Shown here: positions 28,284 through 37,908 of the stretch, piece by piece | Layout: every line of letters starts with the position of its first letter | Numbering within the stretch: the first letter of the stretch is position 1 | NCBI GenBank assembly: GCA_012840975.1 | Contig: DUVP01000032.1 | Span: forward strand, 1 to 64,000 | Reading direction: 5' to 3' | Source of the DNA: Mogibacterium sp. | GTDB lineage: Bacteria; Bacillota; Clostridia; Peptostreptococcales; Anaerovoracaceae | Length of the DNA: 64,000 bases | The notes under the pieces: generated by a model | Database searches by the model: none | What the model was told of the DNA's origin: nothing | Seen by the model: the letters and a program-made list of their open reading frames with translations, nothing else | Made by a program: the position numbers and the translations under genes

Positions 28284-29774
28284 ATGAATGATAATCAAAA
28301 AAAATACTCTATAGACGACAAGCAAACAAAAAGAAATCTCATATTCTACCCTATAGGTACTCTGGGACGGGATATGGTTTATTCACTTTTTACAAACTTT
28401 ATTTTGCTTTATGTCCTGTTCACGCGCAATCTTACCACATCACAACTTATGGCAGTAACCGGAATAATGATTGGTGCGAGAATATTTGACGCTCTTAACG
28501 ATCCGATCATGGGTAATATTATAGAACGAACGAGAACCCGTTGGGGAAAGTTCAAGCCGTGGATGGTTATAGGCATACTTACAACCTGTGTTGTGGTATA
28601 TCTAGCTTTTAATGTTCGACTTGAAGGCTGGCCTTTTATATGGTTCTTCGGAATTATATATTTCTCCTACAGCATTACCTATACGATGCATGATATTTCA
28701 TATTGGGGAATGCTTCCCGCCCTGGGATCGGAAAAAGACACCCGGGATAAACTGACTGCAAGGACAAACCTTGTTGCCGGCATCGGTGCAGGACTTGCCG
28801 GTCTTTTTATCCCTATGTTTACAACCGGTTCAAAGGCTATAGGCGGAAATACTCAATCTGCCTACGGGGTCCTCTCCCTCCTTTTCTGCATATTGGCTCC
28901 TCTTTTCTTCTCCTTTACAATCTTCGGAGTAAAAGAAAACAGGTCTTATATGGATAAGCCTGCACCTAAAATAAATATTAAGAAAATCATTACAACAATT
29001 ACGGGAAACGATCAGCTTATGTGGGTATCTCTCATTTTCCTTCTGCAGGAAATCGGAGCAACATTAGTTATGGGAGGTCTCGGTTCAACTTTTGTATACT
29101 TCAGATTCGGTTATGACGGTGGCTTATATTCCCTCTTTTCCACGATAGGTCTGTCCGCTTCGGGTGTTCTGCTTTTAGCCTATCCCCGACTGTCAAGTAG
29201 GTGGCGTCGTAAGGAACTGACAAAAGCATTCGGAATTGTAGCTTTCTTCGGATATATTCTCATGCTTTTTGCCGGATTTATCCTCGACGGAATGCTTTCA
29301 TTCTGGCTTATTACCATAGGCTACATGATAAGCCAGCTCGGTCAGAACTGTTTCTATATCATCTTAATGATTTCAATAATGAATACTGTTGAGTACAATG
29401 AATACAAAAAAGGTACTCGAGATGAAGCCATAATTGCTTCCCTGAGACCTTTCCTGACCAAATTTACAAGTGCCATTGTAGTTCTTTTAACAACTCTGAC
29501 ATATATTGCCTTCGGTGTAACTAATTATACTAATCAGATATCTACACTTGAAAAGCAAACTTCAATGGGGATAATAACTGAAGCCGAAAAGCTCTCTATG
29601 GTACATAATGTGCTTTCACAAGTGGATATAGCCCAATCAAACGGTTTACTGGTTGTTATGTCCGTTATTCCGGGTTTAATGCTGTTCATCGGATATAAAC
29701 TGTATAAGAAATATTATATTCTCGATGAAGAAGAATATGACCGTATAGTAGAAGAAATAAGAGCAAGGAATTAA
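28284..29774 (+). CDS. Glycoside-pentoside-hexuronide (GPH) MFS transporter
   Basis: DALNDPIMGNIIERTRTRWGKFKPWMVIG motif; 12-TM-like. Confidence 0.93.
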   Translation: MNDNQKKYSIDDKQTKRNLIFYPIGTLGRDMVYSLFTNFILLYVLFTRNLTTSQLMAVTGIMIGARIFDALNDPIMGNIIERTRTRWGKFKPWMVIGILTTCVVVYLAFNVRLEGWPFIWFFGIIYFSYSITYTMHDISYWGMLPALGSEKDTRDKLTARTNLVAGIGAGLAGLFIPMFTTGSKAIGGNTQSAYGVLSLLFCILAPLFFSFTIFGVKENRSYMDKPAPKINIKKIITTITGNDQLMWVSLIFLLQEIGATLVMGGLGSTFVYFRFGYDGGLYSLFSTIGLSASGVLLLAYPRLSSRWRRKELTKAFGIVAFFGYILMLFAGFILDGMLSFWLITIGYMISQLGQNCFYIILMISIMNTVEYNEYKKGTRDEAIIASLRPFLTKFTSAIVVLLTTLTYIAFGVTNYTNQISTLEKQTSMGIITEAEKLSMVHNVLSQVDIAQSNGLLVVMSVIPGLMLFIGYKLYKKYYILDEEEYDRIVEEIRARN

Positions 29775-29788
29775 TTCCCCGCTCTTAT

Positions 29789-30367
29789 TTAATTCCCTAC
29801 AATTTCATTCATTTCGTCGACATCCGGCAGTGACTGCATAGCCTCCAGAACTTCTTTCATTAGATCATCAAGTTCCCAACCAAGCTGTTCAGCACCCTTT
29901 CTTATCGTTTCCCTGCTGCATCCGCCGGCAAATCTCTTGTCTTTAAATTTCTTCTTCAAAGATTTGAGATCCATGTCCTTGCAACTGCGAGACGGTCTGA
30001 TCAGCATAGCCGCCCATATTATTCCTGTGAGTTCATCGGCTGCAAATAGGAATTTTTCCATTTCATGCACAGGTTCAACATCACAGCATATACCGTATCC
30101 ATGGCTGCAAATCGCATGAACCATTTCTTCAGGTGCATCGATCTCTGCAAGCAGCTCAGGTGCTTTGACACAATGCTCTTCAGGCCATTGCCCAAAGTCC
30201 ACATCGTGAAGGAGCCCGCAGATTCCCCAGAAATCAGGATCATAACCTTTTTTTTCCGCGTAGTATCTCATTACGCCTTCAACAGTAAGGGCGTGCTGAA
30301 TATGAAAAGGCTCTTTGTTATATTTTTTAAGAAGATCTAATGCAGCTTCTCTTGTAACATTTGACAT
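29789..30367 (-). CDS. HD-domain protein
   Basis: IQHALTVEGVMRYYAEKKGYDPDFWGICGLLHDVDFG; ORF track start 30484 is upstream of the likely start MSNVTREAA at 30367. Confidence 0.88.
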   Translation of the reverse strand: MSNVTREAALDLLKKYNKEPFHIQHALTVEGVMRYYAEKKGYDPDFWGICGLLHDVDFGQWPEEHCVKAPELLAEIDAPEEMVHAICSHGYGICCDVEPVHEMEKFLFAADELTGIIWAAMLIRPSRSCKDMDLKSLKKKFKDKRFAGGCSRETIRKGAEQLGWELDDLMKEVLEAMQSLPDVDEMNEIVGN

Positions 30368-30499
30368 TCTCGTACTCTCCTCTCCTGTATTTATATTTTC
30401 TATCTGAATTTTAGTTAGCTGATTATAACATATAATGCCAAAAATGATATAATTAAGTACATAATAAAACAACAAGCCATACATTAAGGAGTGGAAAAA

Positions 30500-31867
30500 A
30501 TGGATTTTTCCTATTTATATTCCAGACAACATAAATATTATATGACAGGTGCCACAAGACCTTACGAGTTTCGTATCGATGCACTGAAGAAGCTGAAAAC
30601 TGCTCTTCAAACTTGGGAAACACGTATTTCTCAGGCCCTTTTTCTTGATTTACATAAACATCCAACCGAAGCTTATATGAGCGAAATCGGTATAGTCATC
30701 GAAGAGATCAGTTTTCATGAGAAACACCTTAAGAGATGGATGAAAAACAAGTTTGTTCCCACTCCTCTTACGCAATTTAAAAGCACTTGCTTTATATCTC
30801 CCGAACCGTACGGTTCCGTACTTATAGCAAGTCCCTGGAATTATCCGGTTCACCTGTGTCTTGTCCCTCTTGTTGGTGCAATCAGTGCCGGTAATTGTGC
30901 AGTCCTTAAGCCGTCAGCACAGACAAAAGAAACAAGTAAAATTATTGCAGAAATGATTGCCGATACTTTTGCACCTGACTATATAACAGTAGCGGAGTGC
31001 AGCAGAAAAGACGCTGATATCCTCTTTGATCAGCCGTGGGATTATATTTTTTTCACAGGCAGTGCTGATGCAGCTCAAAAGATTCTCACAACAGCAGCTA
31101 AATATTTGACGCCCGTTTCAACTGAGCTGGGTGGTAAAAGCCCCGCCATAGTCGACATGTCCGCTGATATTAAACTCGCAGCGAAGAGAATCGCTTTTGG
31201 CAAGGTTTTAAATGCAGGTCAGACCTGCGTAGCCCCGGACTATTTGTTCATTCATAAGTCGGTCAAAAATAAATTTATAAGAGAATACTCCAACGCTCTT
31301 AATGGCTTTTTTCCGGATGATAATCATGATGATATGGTACATATAGTAAACAAAAGACACTATGAAAGAGTTAAGGGGCTCCTGTCCGATGCCGGCAATA
31401 TTGAAATCGGCGGGGGTTTTGATGACAGAATTAATTTCATAGAGCCTACTCTTATTACGGGTATAAATCCTACAGATCGCATTATGAATGAGGAAGTATT
31501 CGGACCGATTCTGCCTGTGATGACATATACCAACATAAACACAGTGATTGAATATATTACTTCCCAACCAAAACCTCTCGCTTTGTATCTCTTCACAAAA
31601 AATCGTAATGTCGAGAAAAAAATCCTTTCAAAATGTTCTTTTGGCGGCGGGTGCGTTAATGATGTTATCATGCACATTGCTACGAGTTATATGCCTTTCG
31701 GCGGTATAGGTCTCTCCGGACATGGATCTTATCATGGAAAAAAGAGTTTTGAGACTTTTTCACATTTTCGCAGTATTATGAGAAAAGCAAACTGGATAGA
31801 TCTACCGATGAGATATATGCCATATAAAAAACTTAATGATAAAATTATAAAATTTTTTATGAGATAA
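30500..31867 (+). CDS. Aldehyde dehydrogenase family protein
   Basis: SPWNYPVHLCLVPLVGAISAGNCAVLKPS, FFTGSADAAQKI, STELGGKSPAIV, NAGQTCVAPDY; likely ATG start at 30500 after aaggag. Confidence 0.95.
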   Translation: MDFSYLYSRQHKYYMTGATRPYEFRIDALKKLKTALQTWETRISQALFLDLHKHPTEAYMSEIGIVIEEISFHEKHLKRWMKNKFVPTPLTQFKSTCFISPEPYGSVLIASPWNYPVHLCLVPLVGAISAGNCAVLKPSAQTKETSKIIAEMIADTFAPDYITVAECSRKDADILFDQPWDYIFFTGSADAAQKILTTAAKYLTPVSTELGGKSPAIVDMSADIKLAAKRIAFGKVLNAGQTCVAPDYLFIHKSVKNKFIREYSNALNGFFPDDNHDDMVHIVNKRHYERVKGLLSDAGNIEIGGGFDDRINFIEPTLITGINPTDRIMNEEVFGPILPVMTYTNINTVIEYITSQPKPLALYLFTKNRNVEKKILSKCSFGGGCVNDVIMHIATSYMPFGGIGLSGHGSYHGKKSFETFSHFRSIMRKANWIDLPMRYMPYKKLNDKIIKFFMR

Positions 31868-31892
31868 AATTTAAAGAATATGGAGGTAAATA

Positions 31893-32582
31893 ATGAATTA
31901 CACAGAAAAACAACATGCTTTTATTCCGGCTTCTTTCTATAAACTGCTGAAAGAACGCAATCTCGTTGGCTGGAAGGATGCCTTCCTGTATGCGACAAGA
32001 AGATATGGTGAACAGCGTGGCGGCAGGATGGCACAAAGAGCAATTCGAGACGGCAAGCCACTCACAATCGGTACATACTGCTCATATGGAGAATGGAATT
32101 ATACCGAAGAAGCATTTGCAGAGAACTTCCCGCAGTCAATAAATGACGAGTTTAAAGGTGATGACATGATCAGAACCTATAATGCATGTCCTTGGAATTC
32201 TCAATTTGAAGATATGGGTCTCAAGGACGGCGGTATTCTCTATTGTCAGGACCTCGATATGTCTATAGCTCGAGGCTTTAATCCTGATGTACCTTACGAT
32301 GTAAAGCATACCATGTACGAACACGGTACCTGCTTACATGTACTGGGCGGATTGGCCAATGATAAGCCAAATCCAAAAAAAACTGAAAACACCAGAGATT
32401 TCAAATTTCACTGTGCACATATATATAAAGTTTTCAGCGAAGTAATGATTTCAATATACAAATCAGAAGGTATTATCATGGCAGCGGAAGTTATCAAAGC
32501 ATTCAGAGATGAATACGGACAGGAGTATGCCGATCAGCTTATCGAATATAAGGATATGAACTTCGATTACCTCGACAGATAA
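31893..32582 (+). CDS. L-2-amino-thiazoline-4-carboxylic acid hydrolase-like protein
   Basis: 229 aa; overall resemblance to the ATC hydrolase family (YGEQRGGRMAQRA ... FNPDVPYDVKHTMYEHGTCLHVL); recalled family. Confidence 0.65.
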   Translation: MNYTEKQHAFIPASFYKLLKERNLVGWKDAFLYATRRYGEQRGGRMAQRAIRDGKPLTIGTYCSYGEWNYTEEAFAENFPQSINDEFKGDDMIRTYNACPWNSQFEDMGLKDGGILYCQDLDMSIARGFNPDVPYDVKHTMYEHGTCLHVLGGLANDKPNPKKTENTRDFKFHCAHIYKVFSEVMISIYKSEGIIMAAEVIKAFRDEYGQEYADQLIEYKDMNFDYLDR

Positions 32583-32706
32583 ATTGTTCATTTAATAGCG
32601 ATTCTCCTGACAGGAAAAGCTTTTATGGTGCAAACCGCTCCTGAATTATGAAGAATCGCTATTGACTCAAACTCTGAGAAGTGTATAATTAAAATACAAA
32701 TTAAAA

Positions 32707-32784
32707 CCAGGGGAGCTATTGCTGAGAAATCTTTTTTAAGATGACCCTTAAACCTGATTCGGATAATGCCGACGTAGGAAGGTA
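32707..32784 (+). promoter_or_regulatory. TPP (THI-box) riboswitch
   Basis: ccaggggagctattGCTGAGAaat...gACCCttaaaCCTGATtcggATAATGCCgaCGTAGGAAgg core motifs; upstream of thiT. Confidence 0.96.
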
Positions 32785-32814
32785 AATAAACAATTTTGTT
32801 TGCATTCAGCAGCT

Positions 32815-32839
32815 CTCCTTAATAAATTTTATTAAGGAG
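32815..32839 (+). promoter_or_regulatory. Expression-platform hairpin of the TPP riboswitch, overlapping the thiT Shine-Dalgarno
   Basis: CTCCTTAATAAA-T-TTTATTAAGGAG then GATTTTTT and ATG. Confidence 0.75.
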
Positions 32840-32847
32840 GATTTTTT

Positions 32848-33402
32848 ATGTCTAACACTACCAAAACATCAACAAACTATACTAAGGCGCTTACCACAAC
32901 CGCTTTAATGATTGCTCTCGGAACAATTTTATCGCAGATTAAAATATTTCAAATGCCGCAAGGTGGCTCTGTAACCCTTTTCAGTATGCTGCCGATTGTC
33001 TTACTGGGTTATCTTCTCGGAACACGCTGGGGAATCCTCGGTGGAACTATACACGGCCTTCTCGATTTAATGTTCGGGGGGTTTGTTATCCATCCTGCCC
33101 AACTCTTTATTGACTATATACTTGCATTTGCTGTTTTGGGACTTTCCGGAATAACAAGAAACAAAAAACATGGTCTTACTCTCGGTTATCTGATTGCTAT
33201 TACCGGGAGATATATATTTGCAGTTCTTAGCGGCTATATTTTCTTCTCTTCATATGCCCCTGAAAATTTCAATGCACTTACATGGTCTCTTTGGTACAAT
33301 CTGACATATATAGGTGCTGAAGCTGTTCTTACAATAATACTGATTAACATTTCACCTATCAGGAATATGTTTAACCGGCTTAGGTCTACACTGGACAACT
33401 AA
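32848..33402 (+). CDS. thiT: Energy-coupled thiamine transporter ThiT
   Basis: 184 aa, TM-rich, LGTRWGILGGTIHGLLDLMFGG...HPAQLFIDY..AF; preceded by TPP riboswitch. Confidence 0.93.
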   Translation: MSNTTKTSTNYTKALTTTALMIALGTILSQIKIFQMPQGGSVTLFSMLPIVLLGYLLGTRWGILGGTIHGLLDLMFGGFVIHPAQLFIDYILAFAVLGLSGITRNKKHGLTLGYLIAITGRYIFAVLSGYIFFSSYAPENFNALTWSLWYNLTYIGAEAVLTIILINISPIRNMFNRLRSTLDN

Positions 33403-33456
33403 TTGTTGAGTTTTAAATTAACAAATGAAATTAAATGTTTTTCAGGAGTATTACAA

Positions 33457-34284
33457 ATGCTGACAGATAAAGAAAACCATGAAAAAAACATCGATTCTCT
33501 TTCTGAAAATGAAATAAGGTCTTTTCTGAATTCTTCTCTTAAAGATATAAAGATAGAGATTTTCGATTCGGTAGATTCCACAAACAATATTTGTCAGCAG
33601 ATTGCCGGTGATGTTGTTAACGAGTCAGAATATGTAGTCATCTCTTCCCATCAAACCAAAGGAAAAGGTCGCCACGGACGAAATTTTTTCTCTCCTAGCG
33701 ATACAGGACTATATATGAGTTTCCTTCTCAAAAATCTTCCGTATTCAGCAGAAGAAGCCGCCAAACTTACGACAATGGCAGCTGTCTCTGTTTGCGAAGC
33801 GATTGAAGAAGTTTCAGATAAAGAAGCTTTTGTAAAGTGGGTTAATGATATATACGTTTCAAACCGAAAGGTTTGCGGCATACTCACGGAAGCAACACCA
33901 AGTCTTAAAGAAAACAAACTGGAATATGCTATTGTCGGAATAGGAATCAATGTATATATGCCTGAAACCGGCTTCCCGCAAGAGATATTAAATAAAGCCG
34001 GTGCAGTATTTGACAATAAAGTCATGAATGTCAGGAACCGCCTTGCAGCATATGTAATTAACCATTTTATGAATTATTACAAAGCAGAGACAATCGATTA
34101 TCTTGAGGAATACAGACGCCGATGCTTCATCCTAGGTCAGGAAATAACAGTTGTCTCAGGGAATGAACAAAGAAAAGCGACAGCTATCGATATAGATGAT
34201 AGTTGTCGCTTGATAGTTCGCTATGATAACGGTAATATTAAAACCTTGTATTCAGGAGAAATCCTACTGCCTTCCTTATCCTAA
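33457..34284 (+). CDS. birA: Biotin--[acetyl-CoA-carboxylase] ligase (no HTH domain)
   Basis: FDSVDSTNNICQQIA, SSHQTKGKGRHGRNFFSPSDTGLYMSFLL, VKWVNDIYVSNRKVCGILTEA; ATG at 33457 follows caggag. Confidence 0.93.
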   Translation: MLTDKENHEKNIDSLSENEIRSFLNSSLKDIKIEIFDSVDSTNNICQQIAGDVVNESEYVVISSHQTKGKGRHGRNFFSPSDTGLYMSFLLKNLPYSAEEAAKLTTMAAVSVCEAIEEVSDKEAFVKWVNDIYVSNRKVCGILTEATPSLKENKLEYAIVGIGINVYMPETGFPQEILNKAGAVFDNKVMNVRNRLAAYVINHFMNYYKAETIDYLEEYRRRCFILGQEITVVSGNEQRKATAIDIDDSCRLIVRYDNGNIKTLYSGEILLPSLS

Positions 34285-35430
34285 AATCTCGATAAGAGCA
34301 GCAATCCTGGTATTCAGCTGTGCTATATCCGACTCCGAATAATCGGTTTCAACAGCAATGTAAGGAATACCTTTTTCATTTTTAACAAATCGCTCTACAG
34401 ATTTTGATTCCACATTATATGTATGACATGCGGACAGGGTCATTTCAACGACTCCGTCCGCTTTGTATTCGTCAATTATACGGCTCAGAAGATCAAGTCT
34501 GTTGGAATTAGGTGTCATAACTGAACAGCCTATATCTAAATATCTCTTTGCAATAGCTTCATATATATCTTCCGCTTCATCATTGATAAGAGTATCAAAC
34601 TGCTTCGCTCCTACACAATTTTCATAGCCTACAACAACACCTCCGTTATCTTCAACAGCCTTGATAACCTTCTCAGTAACACCTCCTATAGGACATCCCG
34701 TTATTACTACACGAGGTCTATTCTTTAACATCTTTCCTTCTTGGTACTCCCTTTCAATCCTGTCTGCGACAGAATTCAATTCATCAGCCATTTCTTCTCT
34801 GTCAAACTTGAAGGAACTCCCATAAAGAACCTGAAACATATCAAGCCCTGTTATTGGTGCAGGACTATGTTTCATAGTATCGGCAAGCTTTTGTTTTGCC
34901 TGTCTTACTTTATTTTCGATGTGAACTGCCCGGCGAACATCTTTATCAGAAATTCTTATTTCAAACTTCTTTTCAAGATAATCTTTTAATCTTATCACTT
35001 CGCTTTTCCAAAGCTTCAACGCGGCATCGGATTGAGTATTAGGCAAATCCATTACGAAAACATCCTTAAACTCCGCCATATACTCGTACATCTTCTTTTT
35101 ACCGTCACAGGTTGTTTCTCCTATAACAAGATCAGAGAAATAAAAAAACGGACATTTATCTGTTTTTGCAAAGCCATAACTCGATTTTATCAAAGGACAA
35201 AGGTTTGGCGGCAGATCTTTCTCCGCTGCAGGTATAGTTTCCCCTGATGTTGAGCAAAGGCTTACAGAAGCCGCTCCTGCTGCTATTGCCAGCTCTGCAG
35301 GAAAATATGTGCAGTATGATCCGATAACAGGTATTCCCGCCTCTTTAACATTCTTGACTAAAATAAAAGAATTTCTTCTCTGTTCTGCAAATTCTTCAAA
35401 TATATTCGGCAATTCTTTAATTATTTTCAT
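34276..35430 (-). CDS. 2-hydroxyacyl-CoA dehydratase D-component / double-cubane-cluster-like protein
   Basis: GSYCTYFPAELAIAAGA, SDLVIGETTCDGKKKMYEYMAEF, VVITGCPIGG, SACHTYNVESKSVERFV. Confidence 0.88.
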   Translation of the reverse strand: MKIIKELPNIFEEFAEQRRNSFILVKNVKEAGIPVIGSYCTYFPAELAIAAGAASVSLCSTSGETIPAAEKDLPPNLCPLIKSSYGFAKTDKCPFFYFSDLVIGETTCDGKKKMYEYMAEFKDVFVMDLPNTQSDAALKLWKSEVIRLKDYLEKKFEIRISDKDVRRAVHIENKVRQAKQKLADTMKHSPAPITGLDMFQVLYGSSFKFDREEMADELNSVADRIEREYQEGKMLKNRPRVVITGCPIGGVTEKVIKAVEDNGGVVVGYENCVGAKQFDTLINDEAEDIYEAIAKRYLDIGCSVMTPNSNRLDLLSRIIDEYKADGVVEMTLSACHTYNVESKSVERFVKNEKGIPYIAVETDYSESDIAQLNTRIAALIEILG

Positions 35431-36511
35431 TTTTTTGATTATCTTTATAAGAGTTAAGTTTGAACTTGATTCTTACCGGATTATGATCACTGTTTTCAAA
35501 TCCGGCATTAATAGTATTTACACTCTCAACCTTAACATTTGGTGAACATAAGAAACCGTCTATTACATAGTGCTGTGTACCTTCCTTGTCTTCCGGATCA
35601 TAAGGCTGATTCAAAAGACGACAGGTAGGATTCGTCAAATCATAAGCCAGCTGCCATCCCTTGGGTATACTGTCTGTGTCAATATATCCTACAGACCAGA
35701 GGTCTTCATGCGTGTTGGGATACACATCCAAGGATTCCGGGAAAGTCTGATTCCAGTCTCCTCCAGCAACTACATAGTTGCCTTTCTTGTATTCTTCTTC
35801 CACGAATTCTATTAATTTTTTAGTCTGGGCAATCTTGCCTTCACCACCGTCATAAGCTTCCAGGTGGAAATTTATCAGTACAAACTGACTTTTCGATCCC
35901 TCGACCGGTGTGTATGTTACCAGCATACATCTTTTCAGATTCGCTATTCTTACAGGCCAACTGAATGGATTCGGAAGTGATATGCGTACGGCTTTATTCA
36001 AATCCTTTTCCGTAGTAGTCATGACTCCGGCCTCAACTTTTCCGATTGGCGGAATCGGATACGGAACAAACGGACACGAATAATTAATAGCAAAAGAATG
36101 GTTACCTTCCGTTAAATAATTTTCCTGAGGTATCTTATAAGATCTTGAAGAAGATCTGTCTACCTCTTGCAGAAGGTAAAAATCCGCATCCTGTTCTTTA
36201 ATAGCATTAGTAATGCCGACGAGATACCTTTTAACGGTTTTCTCGTCGGCAGATTTAACATCCTCTCCGCCATCAAGGAAAAAGTCTGATTCAGCACCAA
36301 GACCGGCATATCCGATATTCCAAGTTACAACACTTGTACTCTCATCAAGCTTTACATAGTCTTTTTTCCCTTCCGGCTCTGTTACAATAATCTCTACCGA
36401 TTCAACTTCCTCAGGACTGAATTCAGTCAAAGTAAGAAAGCCTATGAAAACACCGGCTGATGCGATAATCGCAATGATTAGCTTAAACAGTAATTTGAAG
36501 AGTTTTTTCAT
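35417..36511 (-). CDS. Endonuclease/exonuclease/phosphatase family protein, membrane anchored
   Basis: TWNIGYAGLG, LLQEVDRSSSRSY, VVAGGDWNQTFPE, ENSDHNPVRIKFKL. Confidence 0.9.
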   Translation of the reverse strand: MKKLFKLLFKLIIAIIASAGVFIGFLTLTEFSPEEVESVEIIVTEPEGKKDYVKLDESTSVVTWNIGYAGLGAESDFFLDGGEDVKSADEKTVKRYLVGITNAIKEQDADFYLLQEVDRSSSRSYKIPQENYLTEGNHSFAINYSCPFVPYPIPPIGKVEAGVMTTTEKDLNKAVRISLPNPFSWPVRIANLKRCMLVTYTPVEGSKSQFVLINFHLEAYDGGEGKIAQTKKLIEFVEEEYKKGNYVVAGGDWNQTFPESLDVYPNTHEDLWSVGYIDTDSIPKGWQLAYDLTNPTCRLLNQPYDPEDKEGTQHYVIDGFLCSPNVKVESVNTINAGFENSDHNPVRIKFKLNSYKDNQKNENN

Positions 36512-37908
36512 TATTTATTAGCTTGCATGTATTCGTGCATAGCAGCGGCAGCATTCTTACCTGCTCCCATTGCCTTAATAACTGTTGCAGCTCCTGTGCA
36601 AGCATCACCACCTGCATAAACGCCAGGTATTGATGTAGCGCCGGTTTCCTCATCAGCTTTGATTCCGCCTCTTTCGGTCATTTCAAGACCTTCGGTTGTT
36701 TCGCAAATGAGGTTGTTCAGTCTTGTTCCAAGAGCCATTATTACAGCATCTGTTTCTATACAGAACTCAGAGCCCGGGATCGCTACCGGTCTGCGACGAC
36801 CTGAAGCATCCGGTTCTCCCAATTCCATCTGTACGCACTCTACTTTAGTGACGTTGTTTTTCTCATCACCTAAAATGCGAACAGGATTATTCAGCAAGTG
36901 GAAGATTATTCCTTCTTCTTCAGCATGCTCAATTTCCTCAGCTCTTGCCGGCATCTCTTCTCTTCCTCTTCTGTATACAACATGGGTTTCAGCTCCCATT
37001 CTCTTAGCACAGCGTGCAGCGTCCATAGCTACGTTTCCTGCACCGACAATGACAACTTTATCGTGTTTCTTGATAGGTGTATCATAATCATTAAGATATG
37101 CTTTCATGAGATTTATTCTTGTCAGATACTCGTTTGCAGAATAGACTCCTACAAGGTTTTCTCCCTCAATATTCATAAACATAGGAAGTCCTGCACCGGT
37201 TCCGATAAATACAGTTTTGAATCCCTTATCAAAGAGTTCCTTTATATACATAGTTTTTCCGACTACCACATTTCGAACGAACTTAACACCCTTCTTCTCC
37301 AGAGTACCTACTTCATAGGCAACGATATCCTTAGGGAGCCTGAATTCAGGAATTCCGTATACAAGAACTCCGCCTTCTTTATGTAAGCTTTCAAAGACTG
37401 TAACATCATATCCCAGATTAATCAAGTCGCCTGCGCAAGTCAGACCTGCCGGTCCTGAACCTATTATAGCAACCTTTATGCCTTTACCCGGACCCTCTGT
37501 CACAGGCTCGACTCCATCATTACCGACATTTTCCATGTGATAGTCAGCTACGAATCTTTCAATTCTTCCAACTCCAACCGGATCTCCGGCCTTTCCACGA
37601 ACGCATTTGCCTTCGCACTGATTTTCCTGAGGACAAACTCTTCCGCAAATAGCAGGAAGCGAGTTGGTAGATGTTAAAATTTCATAGGCCTCATCCATTT
37701 TGTCTTCCGCTACCTTAGCAATAAACTCAGGAATTCTGACATTTACAGGACAACCTGAAACACATGGCATCTTCGGGCAACCTATACATCTTTTGGCTTC
37801 GTTTATTGCATCTTCTTTAGTATAGCCGAGCGCTACCTCATCAAAATTATTATTTCTGATATTAGGATCCTGAGCCGGCATCGGTGTTTTATGTTTCTGC
37901 TTATTCAT
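36511..37908 (-). CDS. NADPH-dependent glutamate synthase small subunit-like / NfnB-like
   Basis: CIGCPKMPCVSGCPVNVRIPEFI, CGRVCPQENQCEGKCVRG, GSGPAGLTCAGDL; adjacent to an NfnA-like gene. Confidence 0.92.
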   Translation of the reverse strand: MNKQKHKTPMPAQDPNIRNNNFDEVALGYTKEDAINEAKRCIGCPKMPCVSGCPVNVRIPEFIAKVAEDKMDEAYEILTSTNSLPAICGRVCPQENQCEGKCVRGKAGDPVGVGRIERFVADYHMENVGNDGVEPVTEGPGKGIKVAIIGSGPAGLTCAGDLINLGYDVTVFESLHKEGGVLVYGIPEFRLPKDIVAYEVGTLEKKGVKFVRNVVVGKTMYIKELFDKGFKTVFIGTGAGLPMFMNIEGENLVGVYSANEYLTRINLMKAYLNDYDTPIKKHDKVVIVGAGNVAMDAARCAKRMGAETHVVYRRGREEMPARAEEIEHAEEEGIIFHLLNNPVRILGDEKNNVTKVECVQMELGEPDASGRRRPVAIPGSEFCIETDAVIMALGTRLNNLICETTEGLEMTERGGIKADEETGATSIPGVYAGGDACTGAATVIKAMGAGKNAAAAMHEYMQANK

